From Bacteroidales bacterium (GTDB lineage Bacteria; Bacteroidota; Bacteroidia; Bacteroidales; Muribaculaceae): DNA of 5,329 nucleotides. The position numbers and the translations under genes were made by a program. Numbering within the stretch: position 1 is the first letter of the stretch; every line of letters begins with the position of its first letter. A model generated the notes under the pieces. That model saw only the letters and a program-made list of their open reading frames with translations, did no database searches and was not told where the DNA came from. Shown in pieces: positions 1 to 5,309 of the stretch. The stretch covers positions 1 through 5,329 of the forward strand of contig SFMJ01000109.1 in NCBI GenBank assembly GCA_004553095.1, given 5' to 3'.

Positions 1-171
1 TACAATTCCTGCTACAAATAATGCTGGATTTACGCAATATATTCCTAATAAATATAAATCCCCCAATGCTACTATTAAAGCTTGTGTTATTCCTATTGTA
101 AGGGATAGTAGGAACAACGTGAATAGCAATGTCTTGCGCCGACATAGCTTGCGTTGTAATAATCTTCTCAT
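1..171 (-). CDS. N-terminal part of an unrecognised membrane protein (cut by window edge)
   Basis: An open frame starts at the ATG at 171-169 and stays open for 57 codons to the window edge. The start is the first possible one: upstream in frame there is no ATG, GTG or TTG before a stop codon at 222-220. The product begins with a very basic stretch (MRRLLQRKLCRRK) followed by a hydrophobic helix at about residues 14-36 and probably a second from about 39. This is the pattern of an inner-membrane protein with a cytoplasmic N terminus, or of an uncleaved signal anchor. It uses AT-rich codons (TTA, ATA) freely, unlike the GC-rich genes to its right, so it may have a different history or simply reflect hydrophobic composition. 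No Shine-Dalgarno sequence precedes the ATG; the leader there is A-rich, as is usual in Bacteroidota. A candidate promoter lies about 190 bases upstream. I do not recognise the family, and 57 residues are too few to assign a function. Confidence 0.6.
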   Translation of the reverse strand, partial: MRRLLQRKLCRRKTLLFTLFLLSLTIGITQALIVALGDLYLLGIYCVNPALFVAGIV

Positions 172-323
172 AAAGTTAGTTGTTTTTTTGTTGGTTATTT
201 TTTTGTTTTGTGTATATATCTATTTTAGTATTTTCCTTCTTCTTTCTGTTGAAAAGGAGGATTTTGTTGGCTCGTGTAAATAGCTGTGTATTTCGATATT
301 TATGCACGCGCAAACGATTTCTT

Positions 324-354
324 CATCCGAATCTCTTACTTAGAGATTTGGATG
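324..354. repeat. 13-bp inverted repeat with 5-base loop in the intergenic leader
   Basis: CATCCGAATCTCT at 324-336 and AGAGATTTGGATG at 342-354 are complementary over 13 positions with one G-T wobble, separated by TACTT. No T-run follows on either strand, so it is not a standard intrinsic terminator. It lies directly at the predicted start of the minus-strand transcript of the leftmost gene. There it could act as a 5' RNA stem-loop or as a dyad operator for a dimeric regulator. The structure is seen directly; the role is inference. Confidence 0.65.
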
Positions 355-357
355 TGC

Positions 358-392
358 CAAAATTAGTAAAAAATAATTACAATTAGAACAAA
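358..392 (-). promoter_or_regulatory. Candidate Bacteroidota-type promoter for the leftmost gene
   Basis: Read on the minus strand, TAATTTTG at 365-358 matches the TAnnTTTG -7 consensus of Bacteroidota exactly. TTTG at 392-389 could serve as the -33 element. The spacer is 23 bases, a little longer than the usual 19-21 or so. Transcription would begin at about 350-354, giving a leader of about 180 bases before the ATG at 171. In AT-rich DNA such matches also arise by chance. Confidence 0.4.
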
Positions 393-410
393 AAAGAGTT
401 TTTTTTCTAA
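383..410 (-). terminator. Weak AT-rich hairpin, possible terminator of the antiporter operon
   Basis: TTAGAA at 383-388 pairs with TTCTAA at 405-410, and inside it A390-A395 pairs with T399-T404. The loop is GAG and C389 is bulged. The stem therefore carries its own A and T tracts and could release transcripts arriving from the operon that ends at 470. Only one G-C pair supports the stem, and the hairpin overlaps the candidate -33 element of the next promoter, so the call is tentative. Confidence 0.3.
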
Positions 411-469
411 AATTTCATAAATTGTTAACGATAACGCAACAAGATCTTATCTTCCTCACCCGGGTGGAT

Positions 470-2452
470 TTATTGTTGGGGATAGATCATGGCGAGGTTG
501 TGGCGGGAGAAGTAGCGGCTTAGGAAGCCGGGGAGGTTGTCGAGGTCGCCGGTATGGCTGATGGATCCTTTGCGCGCTCCTACCACCACGAAGAGGTCGT
601 CGTCGCCGACATTGCCCGAGAGGAGGATGAAGTCGTCGTATGAGTCGAGTACCTCGAATTTCACTTCTACCTCTACCCCATCTTCTGCCATGGCTGTGCG
701 GATAAATTCGCCGGTATCTCGATAGGATATAAATGTGACTTTCGCCTCTATGTTGGCGGCAAGCATAAGTATGCGCGACACCCAGAGGTGGAAGCCGCTC
801 TCGTATTCTGCTTTGCGAGGCACTACAACCACGATGCCGGTGAGCGTGTCGATAGGTACGAAGCATCGGGACATGACCACCATGCGGCGTGTCGACTCGA
901 GGAGCTGGTCGATGGTCGAGCCGAAAAAGGTGTCTACGATCGATGCCTTACGATGCAAGCCGATCACTATCTCGGTGGCGTCTCTTTCGACGGCGACATT
1001 GCGGAGGGCTGCGGCAACGTTGGTGTCGAAGCGTTCGAGTCGCTGCACCTCGACACCGAGGTCTTCCGCCACCGACTCAGCACCCCTCATAGCAGCGGCA
1101 GACATGGCACGCGTTCTCGAGTCATTGCTACTACGAACATGGAGCAGGGAAATAGGATTATGATTCAAGCGACTGCGCATAGAGATGGCAAGTCGCATAA
1201 GCCCCTCGGAAGTGAGGGGATTGGAGATGGAGACTACCTGCCTTGCAAAACCGGTTTCGCCGATATTTTCCTGCTCAAGGTCGAGCGCCTTGAGTCGCAT
1301 ACGTATATTGCGGGCGGCACGCTCGGTGGTGACAGAAGCCACCATGCAGCAGATCAGGATCATGACAACCGCCCCATTAGTGACATCTTCGGAGAGCATA
1401 TCATACTTAAAACCGATCATGACGGCGGCGATGGTGGCGGCAGCCTTTCCGGCGGAGAGTCCGAACATGAGGCGCCCCTCATCGGGGGAGAGTCGATAGA
1501 TCAGGCGCGTGGCATGGGCGGCTATCCACTTGGTTACCAGGGCGATCGCCGACATATTGATCACCACCCAGAGGACATACCAGCCGGAGAAAACGGCTCG
1601 GATATTGATCAGCATACCTACCCCGATGAGGAAATATGGTATGAAGATCGAATCACCGACGAAGCGGATGTTGCGCATCAGCGGGCTGCGGCCGGGGATT
1701 AGGCGGTTGAGCACCAACCCGGCATAGAATGCGCCGAGGATTGACTCCAAACCGATGATCTTGGCGAGGAGCGAAGCCACGAACACTAAGGCGAGGATAA
1801 AGATATATTGCGCCACCGGGTCGGAGACCGAGCGGAAGAAACGTCGAGCAGCAAAGGGGAGAGCGTAGGCTATGGCGACACAATAGATAGCCATAAAGAG
1901 GAGGAGTCGGAGTACATCCCAGATGCCGAAAGAGCCGGAGATATGAGTCTGCACGACACCGGCGAGGCATATCAGGGCGAGCATCACGGCGACGATGGTG
2001 CCGCAGACGGCGATGACGGCACCGCGATTGTTTTGCAAGCCGAAGCGGCTCACGGCAGGGTAAGCCACCAGGGTGTGGGAGGCATACATCGAGGCGATAA
2101 GGATCGACGTCTCCCAGGGGAGGGAGAAGGCATAACGAGAGGCGAAGATGCCTCCAATCATAGGCAATGCGAAAGAGAAGAGACCAAAGATGAGCCCGGG
2201 GCGATAGTTACGCTTGAGGTGATACATATCGATCTCGACAGCAGCCTGGAACATGATGTATAGGATGCCTACTTCGCCGAAAATGCGGAAACTATCGTCT
2301 CGATCGAGGAATCCGAAACCATGAGGGCCGACGATCATACCGGCGATGATCATGCCGACCACGGGAGGGATCTTGAGAGGGCGAAAAGCGAGCGGCCCGA
2401 GCAAGATGATCAGGAGGACGATGAAGAATATGGCAACGGGTTGGTCGATCAT
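470..2452 (-). CDS. CPA2-family cation:proton antiporter with two C-terminal USP-like domains
   Basis: This 660-residue inner-membrane protein would exchange Na+ or K+ for protons, serving pH and ion balance. Residues 1-375 are the transport domain, with about 12-13 hydrophobic helices. Family landmarks include IAGMIVGPHGFGFL (36-49), MFQAAVEID (67-75), SHTLVAYPAVSRFGL (125-139), FLIGVGMLINI (274-284) and GLSAGKAAATIAAVMIG (331-347). A cytoplasmic tail follows, resembling two tandem universal-stress-protein-like domains at about 404-535 and 539-660. The first has an FFGSTIDQLLES stretch (509-520) like the nucleotide-binding loop of that family. In the helix at about 144-166, where CPA2 members usually carry an acidic ion-binding residue or pair, this protein reads GTIVAVMLAL with no acid. 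K336 may correspond to the lysine of electrogenic members. The ATG at 2452-2450 precedes the first helix by only a few residues and has no Shine-Dalgarno sequence. It is the last gene of the operon, 50 bases after tatD. The family call is firm; ion specificity and activity are unknown. Confidence 0.88.
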   Translation of the reverse strand: MIDQPVAIFFIVLLIILLGPLAFRPLKIPPVVGMIIAGMIVGPHGFGFLDRDDSFRIFGEVGILYIMFQAAVEIDMYHLKRNYRPGLIFGLFSFALPMIGGIFASRYAFSLPWETSILIASMYASHTLVAYPAVSRFGLQNNRGAVIAVCGTIVAVMLALICLAGVVQTHISGSFGIWDVLRLLLFMAIYCVAIAYALPFAARRFFRSVSDPVAQYIFILALVFVASLLAKIIGLESILGAFYAGLVLNRLIPGRSPLMRNIRFVGDSIFIPYFLIGVGMLINIRAVFSGWYVLWVVINMSAIALVTKWIAAHATRLIYRLSPDEGRLMFGLSAGKAAATIAAVMIGFKYDMLSEDVTNGAVVMILICCMVASVTTERAARNIRMRLKALDLEQENIGETGFARQVVSISNPLTSEGLMRLAISMRSRLNHNPISLLHVRSSNDSRTRAMSAAAMRGAESVAEDLGVEVQRLERFDTNVAAALRNVAVERDATEIVIGLHRKASIVDTFFGSTIDQLLESTRRMVVMSRCFVPIDTLTGIVVVVPRKAEYESGFHLWVSRILMLAANIEAKVTFISYRDTGEFIRTAMAEDGVEVEVKFEVLDSYDDFILLSGNVGDDDLFVVVGARKGSISHTGDLDNLPGFLSRYFSRHNLAMIYPQQ

Positions 2453-2471
2453 ATTATAGGACTTCGCCGAG

Positions 2472-2503
2472 TTATTGGTTATTGGTTATTGGTTATTGGT
2501 TAT
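2472..2503. repeat. Heptamer tandem repeat TTATTGG, about 4.5 copies, between tatD and the antiporter gene
   Basis: Four perfect TTATTGG units at 2472-2499 are followed by a partial unit TTAT to 2503. On the coding (minus) strand the unit reads CCAATAA. The array fills most of the 50-base gap, and its last T is the final base of the tatD TGA stop codon (2505-2503). It lies 19 bases before the antiporter ATG, so copy-number change by slippage would alter the spacing between the two genes without touching either protein. Confidence 0.95.
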
Positions 2504-3279
2504 CAGTTGTTTTTGAAACTGAAGAGGTGGGCTGCTGCGCGGTCGGTGATTTCTTCGACTTGCTCCATGGGGAGGGCGAGGGTTTCGGCGATGCATTGGC
2601 AGATGTGGGGGATACGCGAAGACTCATTGAGAGTGCCGCGCACCGGCACGGGAGCGAGCCAGGGTGCATCCGTTTCGAGGAGGATATGGTCGAGTCCGAT
2701 GACGGGGAGCGCTTCGCGGAGAGCCGGGGCATTCTTGAAGGTTACGACGCCGTTGATTCCAAACCAAGGGTCGCAGACAGTGCGGATACGTTCTACATCC
2801 TCCTTCGAGCCGGTGAAGCTGTGGAAGATAAGGGGAGGGAGCGGGTGGGGATGCTCGGCGATGATGCGGAGGGTATCGTCGAGTCCGTTGCGACAATGGA
2901 TTATGACCGGGAGATGAAATTCGGAAGCCCAGAGGAGTTGCTCGGCGAAGGCGAGGCACTGCTCAGCGCGCAAGGAGTCATCGTGATATAGGTCAATGCC
3001 GACTTCGCCGATGGCGGCGAAATCTCCGGGGAGCATATCATGCATCTGCCGGAGTATCTCACGCCAATCGGGGGTAAGTTCGGTGGGGTGCAGACCGATA
3101 GCGAGGCGTGTATTGTCGGGGAATCGGCTGTGGAGGGCTCTCATATCGGGGATAGAAGAGAGATCGACACAGGGAAAAACCATGTGACAGACGCCGGCGG
3201 CGATAGCCCTCTCGACAGCGGCGACACCGCCATCGGGGAAGGAATCGGGCATATAGATATGAGTATGCGTATCGGTCAT
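2503..3279 (-). CDS. tatD: TatD-family metal-dependent hydrolase (DNase)
   Basis: The 258-residue cytoplasmic enzyme has the usual length of TatD hydrolases. The family consists of divalent-metal TIM-barrel phosphodiesterases, several of which are shown to be 3'-5' exonucleases or DNases acting in DNA repair and turnover. The metal and active-site set is complete: H5 and H7 in DTHTHIY, H64 in IGLHP, E92 in IGEVGIDLY, H128 in IIHCRN, H153 in FHSFTG and D204 in LETDAPWLAP. The usual RGxxNEP motif after the DAP loop appears as RGTLNES (214-220), a mild deviation. The ATG at 3279-3277 puts DTHTH at residues 3-7, as expected, so the start is well supported. It is the third gene of the operon, 38 bases after the prenyl synthase and 50 before the antiporter. 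Both of its flanking gaps hold 7-base tandem repeats. The symbol is given at family level, because paralogues (YcfH and YjjV types) cannot be separated here. Confidence 0.93.
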   Translation of the reverse strand: MTDTHTHIYMPDSFPDGGVAAVERAIAAGVCHMVFPCVDLSSIPDMRALHSRFPDNTRLAIGLHPTELTPDWREILRQMHDMLPGDFAAIGEVGIDLYHDDSLRAEQCLAFAEQLLWASEFHLPVIIHCRNGLDDTLRIIAEHPHPLPPLIFHSFTGSKEDVERIRTVCDPWFGINGVVTFKNAPALREALPVIGLDHILLETDAPWLAPVPVRGTLNESSRIPHICQCIAETLALPMEQVEEITDRAAAHLFSFKNN

Positions 3280-3283
3280 GCGA

Positions 3284-3300
3284 TTAGGGGTTAGGGGTTA
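3284..3300. repeat. Heptamer repeat TTAGGGG, two copies plus TTA, between the prenyl synthase gene and tatD
   Basis: Two perfect TTAGGGG units at 3284-3297 are followed by TTA at 3298-3300. On the coding strand the unit is CCCCTAA. The array lies 4 bases upstream of the tatD ATG. The unit has the same length and the same TTAnnGG frame as the longer array on the other side of tatD. Confidence 0.85.
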
Positions 3301-3317
3301 TAATACAGAATCATGCA

Positions 3318-4286
3318 TTATTTCTTTCTTCCTGTCAGTTTTTCGACGAGAAGGCGGAAGGGTTCGCGGGCTTCGTCGCTAAGCGATGTGGCCTTGAGTG
3401 CAGCCATGGCTCGTGAGCTATATTGCTGGATGGCATCGCGGCAGACGCGGTTCATATCGAGGCGCTCGTAGAGGCGAGTCACCACCTTGACCTTCGTTTC
3501 GCCGGCAGGGAGAGCCATAGCGTCGCGGAGGGCTGTGGCGTCGGGAGTGTTGGTGGCGAGAGAAGCCAAGAGGAGGTAAGATTTCTTATTATTGTTGATA
3601 TCGCCGCCGATCGGTTTGCCGAAGGTGGCAGCATCGCCGAAGACGTCGAGCCAGTCATCCTGGATCTGGAAGGCGAGGCCGAGCATATTGCCATACTCCG
3701 CCATGTGGGCGGCATCCTCGGTGGAGGCTCCACCGATCAGGGCACCGATGCGAGTGGCTGCCCCGAGCAGAGCACCCGTCTTGAGGCTAATCATGTGGAT
3801 GTAATCATCGAGGGTGACATCCTGACGGGTCTCGAAGTCCATATCGAGGCGTTGGCCCTCATATACACGGATAGCCATCTCATTGAATGCATCGAGCACG
3901 GGGCGAAGGATGGCGTCGGGGACGTGCGAGATATACTGACAGGCGAGGGAGAGCATGGTGTCTCCCGAAAGGATGGCGGTGTTGACATCCCACTTGGCAT
4001 GGACCGAAGGGCGGCCACGGCGCAAGTCACTATGATCCATCACATCGTCGTGGAGGAGGGTGAAGTTATGGAACACCTCCAAAGCGACGGCGGCATCGAC
4101 AGCCGCATCGGCGGCAGAGCCGAAAGCATCGGCGGCCATCAGTGCCAACGACGGACGGATACGTTTGCCTCCCGCAGAGAGGGAGTAAGAGATGGGCTGA
4201 TAGAGTCCGGCAAGAGCATCGCCGGGAAACGAGAGGTCGCGAATTACCTTCTCGATGAAAGCACTATAATCTGAAAATTTCTTCAT
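3318..4286 (-). CDS. Trans-prenyl diphosphate synthase (FPP/GGPP synthase type)
   Basis: This 322-residue cytoplasmic enzyme condenses isopentenyl diphosphate with an allylic diphosphate to build the isoprenoid chain used for quinones and lipid carriers. Visible motifs are GGKRIRP (39-45), which binds isopentenyl diphosphate; the first aspartate-rich motif DDVMD at 80-84 followed by LRRGRP; KTGALLGAA (169-177); and the second aspartate-rich motif FQIQDDWLD with D210, D211 and D214. The first motif has the short DDxxD spacing, and the fifth residue before it is F75. A bulky residue there generally limits the product to about C15-C20, so a farnesyl or geranylgeranyl diphosphate synthase is more likely than a long-chain enzyme. 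I chose the ATG at 4286-4284 rather than the upstream in-frame ATG at 4418. The extra 44 residues would overlap the lipoprotein gene and are low-complexity, and MKKFSDYSAFIEK is a typical N terminus. It follows the lipoprotein stop by 7 bases, indicating cotranscription. Confidence 0.93.
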   Translation of the reverse strand: MKKFSDYSAFIEKVIRDLSFPGDALAGLYQPISYSLSAGGKRIRPSLALMAADAFGSAADAAVDAAVALEVFHNFTLLHDDVMDHSDLRRGRPSVHAKWDVNTAILSGDTMLSLACQYISHVPDAILRPVLDAFNEMAIRVYEGQRLDMDFETRQDVTLDDYIHMISLKTGALLGAATRIGALIGGASTEDAAHMAEYGNMLGLAFQIQDDWLDVFGDAATFGKPIGGDINNNKKSYLLLASLATNTPDATALRDAMALPAGETKVKVVTRLYERLDMNRVCRDAIQQYSSRAMAALKATSLSDEAREPFRLLVEKLTGRKK

Positions 4287-4293
4287 TGTGATA

Positions 4294-4905
4294 TTACTCG
4301 TAATTACGGAATTTCTGATAGATGTCATTGGGAACATCCTTGCCATGGTCGCGTTCGAGCACGGTGTGGAAACCGATGATGAAGCGACGATACATCTCGG
4401 GGTCATGGTTGCAGGCACGTTTGAACTCGCGGAGTTCCTTCTCGACGTCGGCTACCGACTTATTGCCATCACGGATCGAAGACATATACTCGAGGCCGAG
4501 ACGGAAGCCGAGTCTCTGAGGATCCACGGCGCCGGCTTTGACATAGATCGACATCTTGTCGGCGAGGGGGAGGCTCTCGATCAGGGAGTCATACTGCGCG
4601 CTGAAGGTGTCGAGGTCGGGACCCTGGAGATGCTCGTAGGCGTAGGTGGTGGCGATGGCGAGAGTGTCGATGCGGACATTCTCGTTGCGACCCAAGGCGG
4701 TGTAGATGATGAAACGCGCCACCGAATCGGGGGTGGTGTGAGAGATCATATACTGCACGCGGCCGCAGTCTCCGATGGTGCCAAAATTCTCAGGCAGGGA
4801 TGAAGCCCCCTTCTTATCCTTGCTGCAAGAGGCAAGCAAGGGTAACAACAGGAGTAGAGAGACCGAGAGAAGAGAGGAGAGGGTTGAGAGATTAAACTTT
4901 TTCAT
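4294..4905 (-). CDS. Small predicted lipoprotein of unknown function
   Basis: The 203-residue product has a lipoprotein signal peptide: a basic start (MKKF), a leucine-rich core at about 8-24 and the lipobox LASC ending at C27. The mature protein would be about 177 residues, acylated at C27 and anchored to a membrane facing the periplasm or cell surface. After the cysteine comes SKDKKG, only a loose resemblance to the charged surface-export signals of Bacteroidota, so I do not assign surface exposure. The mature part is hydrophilic and looks mainly helical. Its last segment (about 150-203) is charged and includes VEKELREFKRACNHDPEMYRR. There are two further cysteines, C47 and C164. I recognise no domain. 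It is the first gene of the operon, with the prenyl synthase following after 7 bases. The start ATG at 4905-4903 is firm because it begins the signal peptide. No Shine-Dalgarno sequence is present. Confidence 0.85.
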   Translation of the reverse strand: MKKFNLSTLSSLLSVSLLLLLPLLASCSKDKKGASSLPENFGTIGDCGRVQYMISHTTPDSVARFIIYTALGRNENVRIDTLAIATTYAYEHLQGPDLDTFSAQYDSLIESLPLADKMSIYVKAGAVDPQRLGFRLGLEYMSSIRDGNKSVADVEKELREFKRACNHDPEMYRRFIIGFHTVLERDHGKDVPNDIYQKFRNYE

Positions 4906-5047
4906 AATAATGCTGATAATAGAGGCATCTCAGCGGGGGTGGCACGAGCTCGACGGGGGAGAGCGAAAACCACCGGCGGAGAGGTTACCGATGCTTGCGG
5001 AGGGCAAAAAAGCGCCACAAGCGATAGTACAAATTAGAAAAACAATG
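4906..5047 (-). other. GC-rich leader of the operon
   Basis: The stretch between the candidate operon promoter and the lipoprotein start is markedly GC-rich from about 4925 to 5025, flanked by AT-rich DNA. It includes an imperfect direct repeat, CTCAGCGGGGG at 4929-4939 and CTCGACGGGGG at 4949-4959, spaced 20 bases apart. It also has a CGAGCTCG palindrome and a GCTTG/CAAGC pair that could close a hairpin on the minus strand. On the minus strand an 8-codon frame (MPLLSALL) starts at 4928 and ends with a TGA that overlaps the lipoprotein ATG as ATGA. I recognise no riboswitch and no full-size gene here. Confidence 0.4.
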
Positions 5048-5083
5048 CAAAATTAATAATTAATCTGCAAAAAATATTGCAAA
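5048..5083 (-). promoter_or_regulatory. Candidate promoter of the four-gene operon
   Basis: On the minus strand TAATTTTG at 5055-5048 matches the TAnnTTTG -7 box exactly. The best -33 candidate, TTTG at 5083-5080, gives a spacer of 24 bases, which is long. Another TTTG at 5071-5068 is too close, at 12 bases. Transcription would start at about 5041-5044, leaving a leader of about 137 bases. The element overlaps the -33 side of the divergent tRNA promoter. Confidence 0.35.
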
Positions 5084-5106
5084 ATGGGAAAAAAGCATTA
5101 ACTTTG
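5076..5106 (+). promoter_or_regulatory. Promoter of the tRNA-Ser gene
   Basis: TAACTTTG at 5099-5106 is an exact match to the Bacteroidota -7 consensus TAnnTTTG. ATTG at 5076-5079, one base off TTTG, lies 19 bases upstream as the -33 element. The predicted start at about 5111-5113 is some ten bases before the mature tRNA. Spacing and position make this the best-supported promoter in the window. Confidence 0.75.
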
Positions 5107-5121
5107 CAACACAAAAGCGAA

Positions 5122-5209
5122 GGAGTGATGCTCGAGTGGCTGAAGAGGCACGCCTGGAAAGCGTGTATACGCCAAAAGCGTATCCCGAGTTCGAATCTCG
5201 GTCACTCCG
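5122..5209 (+). tRNA. tRNA-Ser (anticodon GGA)
   Basis: The 88-base gene folds into a complete class II cloverleaf. The acceptor stem GGAGTGA (5122-5128) pairs with TCACTCC (5202-5208), and G5209 is the discriminator, as usual for serine. The anticodon stem CACGC/GCGTG encloses the loop CTGGAAA with anticodon GGA at 5156-5158, reading UCC and UCU. The long variable arm ATACGC/GCGTAT with a CAAAA loop is diagnostic of serine or leucine tRNAs, and the anticodon settles serine. The T arm is CCGAG/CTCGG around TTCGAAT. The 3' CCA is not encoded (the gene is followed by CAA), so it must be added by CCA-adding enzyme. It has its own promoter and terminator and is transcribed divergently from the operon. 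Confidence 0.97.
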
Positions 5210-5229
5210 CAAAAATGTACAAGCAACTG

Positions 5230-5263
5230 AAATCCTGCAAGCAGTACTGCCTGCAGGATTTTT
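5230..5263 (+). terminator. Intrinsic terminator after tRNA-Ser
   Basis: AAATCCTGCA at 5230-5239 pairs perfectly over ten bases with TGCAGGATTT at 5252-5261, and the T-run continues to 5263. The enclosed GCAGTACTGC (5241-5250) is itself a palindrome, so it can stack on the outer stem across one A-C mismatch. The position 20 bases after the tRNA fits termination of a one-gene transcript. Confidence 0.88.
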
Positions 5264-5309
5264 CGCTATAAACTGAAGATGAAACCGATATTATTAAAAT
5301 CCAAGAATC

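Larger units (their letters stand above)
172..469. other. AT-rich intergenic stretch with no convincing gene
   Basis: This gap of about 300 bases separates the antiporter stop from the start of the leftmost gene. GC is about 20-35% in the 60-base blocks I counted at 181-300. It holds the weak hairpin, candidate promoter and 13-bp inverted repeat listed separately, and a 10-bp palindrome CACCCGGGTG at 457-466 just after the antiporter stop. On the plus strand AAAAGGAGG at 252-260 stands six bases before a TTG at 267. From there a frame of 39 codons runs to a TAG ending at 386. I do not call it a gene because it has a TTG start, no recognisable product, and passes through the inverted repeat. 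Confidence 0.55.

Noticed and set aside
324..354. The 13-bp inverted repeat as an intrinsic terminator
   Set aside because: No T-run follows the stem on either strand.
788..1702. A 304-codon open frame on the plus strand opposite the antiporter gene
   Set aside because: It lies wholly antisense to a gene with clear family motifs. Its product is a low-complexity string rich in D, H, G and E, as expected from the complement of GC-rich coding DNA.
2472..2503. The heptamer array as a CRISPR array or telomere-like end
   Set aside because: The units are 7 bases long with no spacers, and the array sits inside an operon between intact genes.
3423..4274. A 283-codon open frame on the plus strand opposite the prenyl synthase gene
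   Set aside because: It is antisense to an enzyme with both aspartate-rich motifs intact. Its composition (many H, E, G, I, D) is that of a mirror frame.
4287..4418. A 44-residue N-terminal extension of the prenyl synthase from the ATG at 4418
   Set aside because: It would overlap the lipoprotein gene by 125 bases. The added residues look like a shadow frame, and the ATG at 4286 gives the normal length and N terminus.
4288..4803. A 171-codon plus-strand frame opposite the lipoprotein gene
   Set aside because: The minus-strand frame has a textbook lipoprotein signal and proper operon spacing. The plus frame has no recognisable N terminus or motif.
5122..5263. The tRNA-Ser gene and following palindrome as an integration site for a mobile element
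   Set aside because: There is no second copy of the tRNA 3' end and no integrase in the window. The palindrome is fully explained as a terminator.
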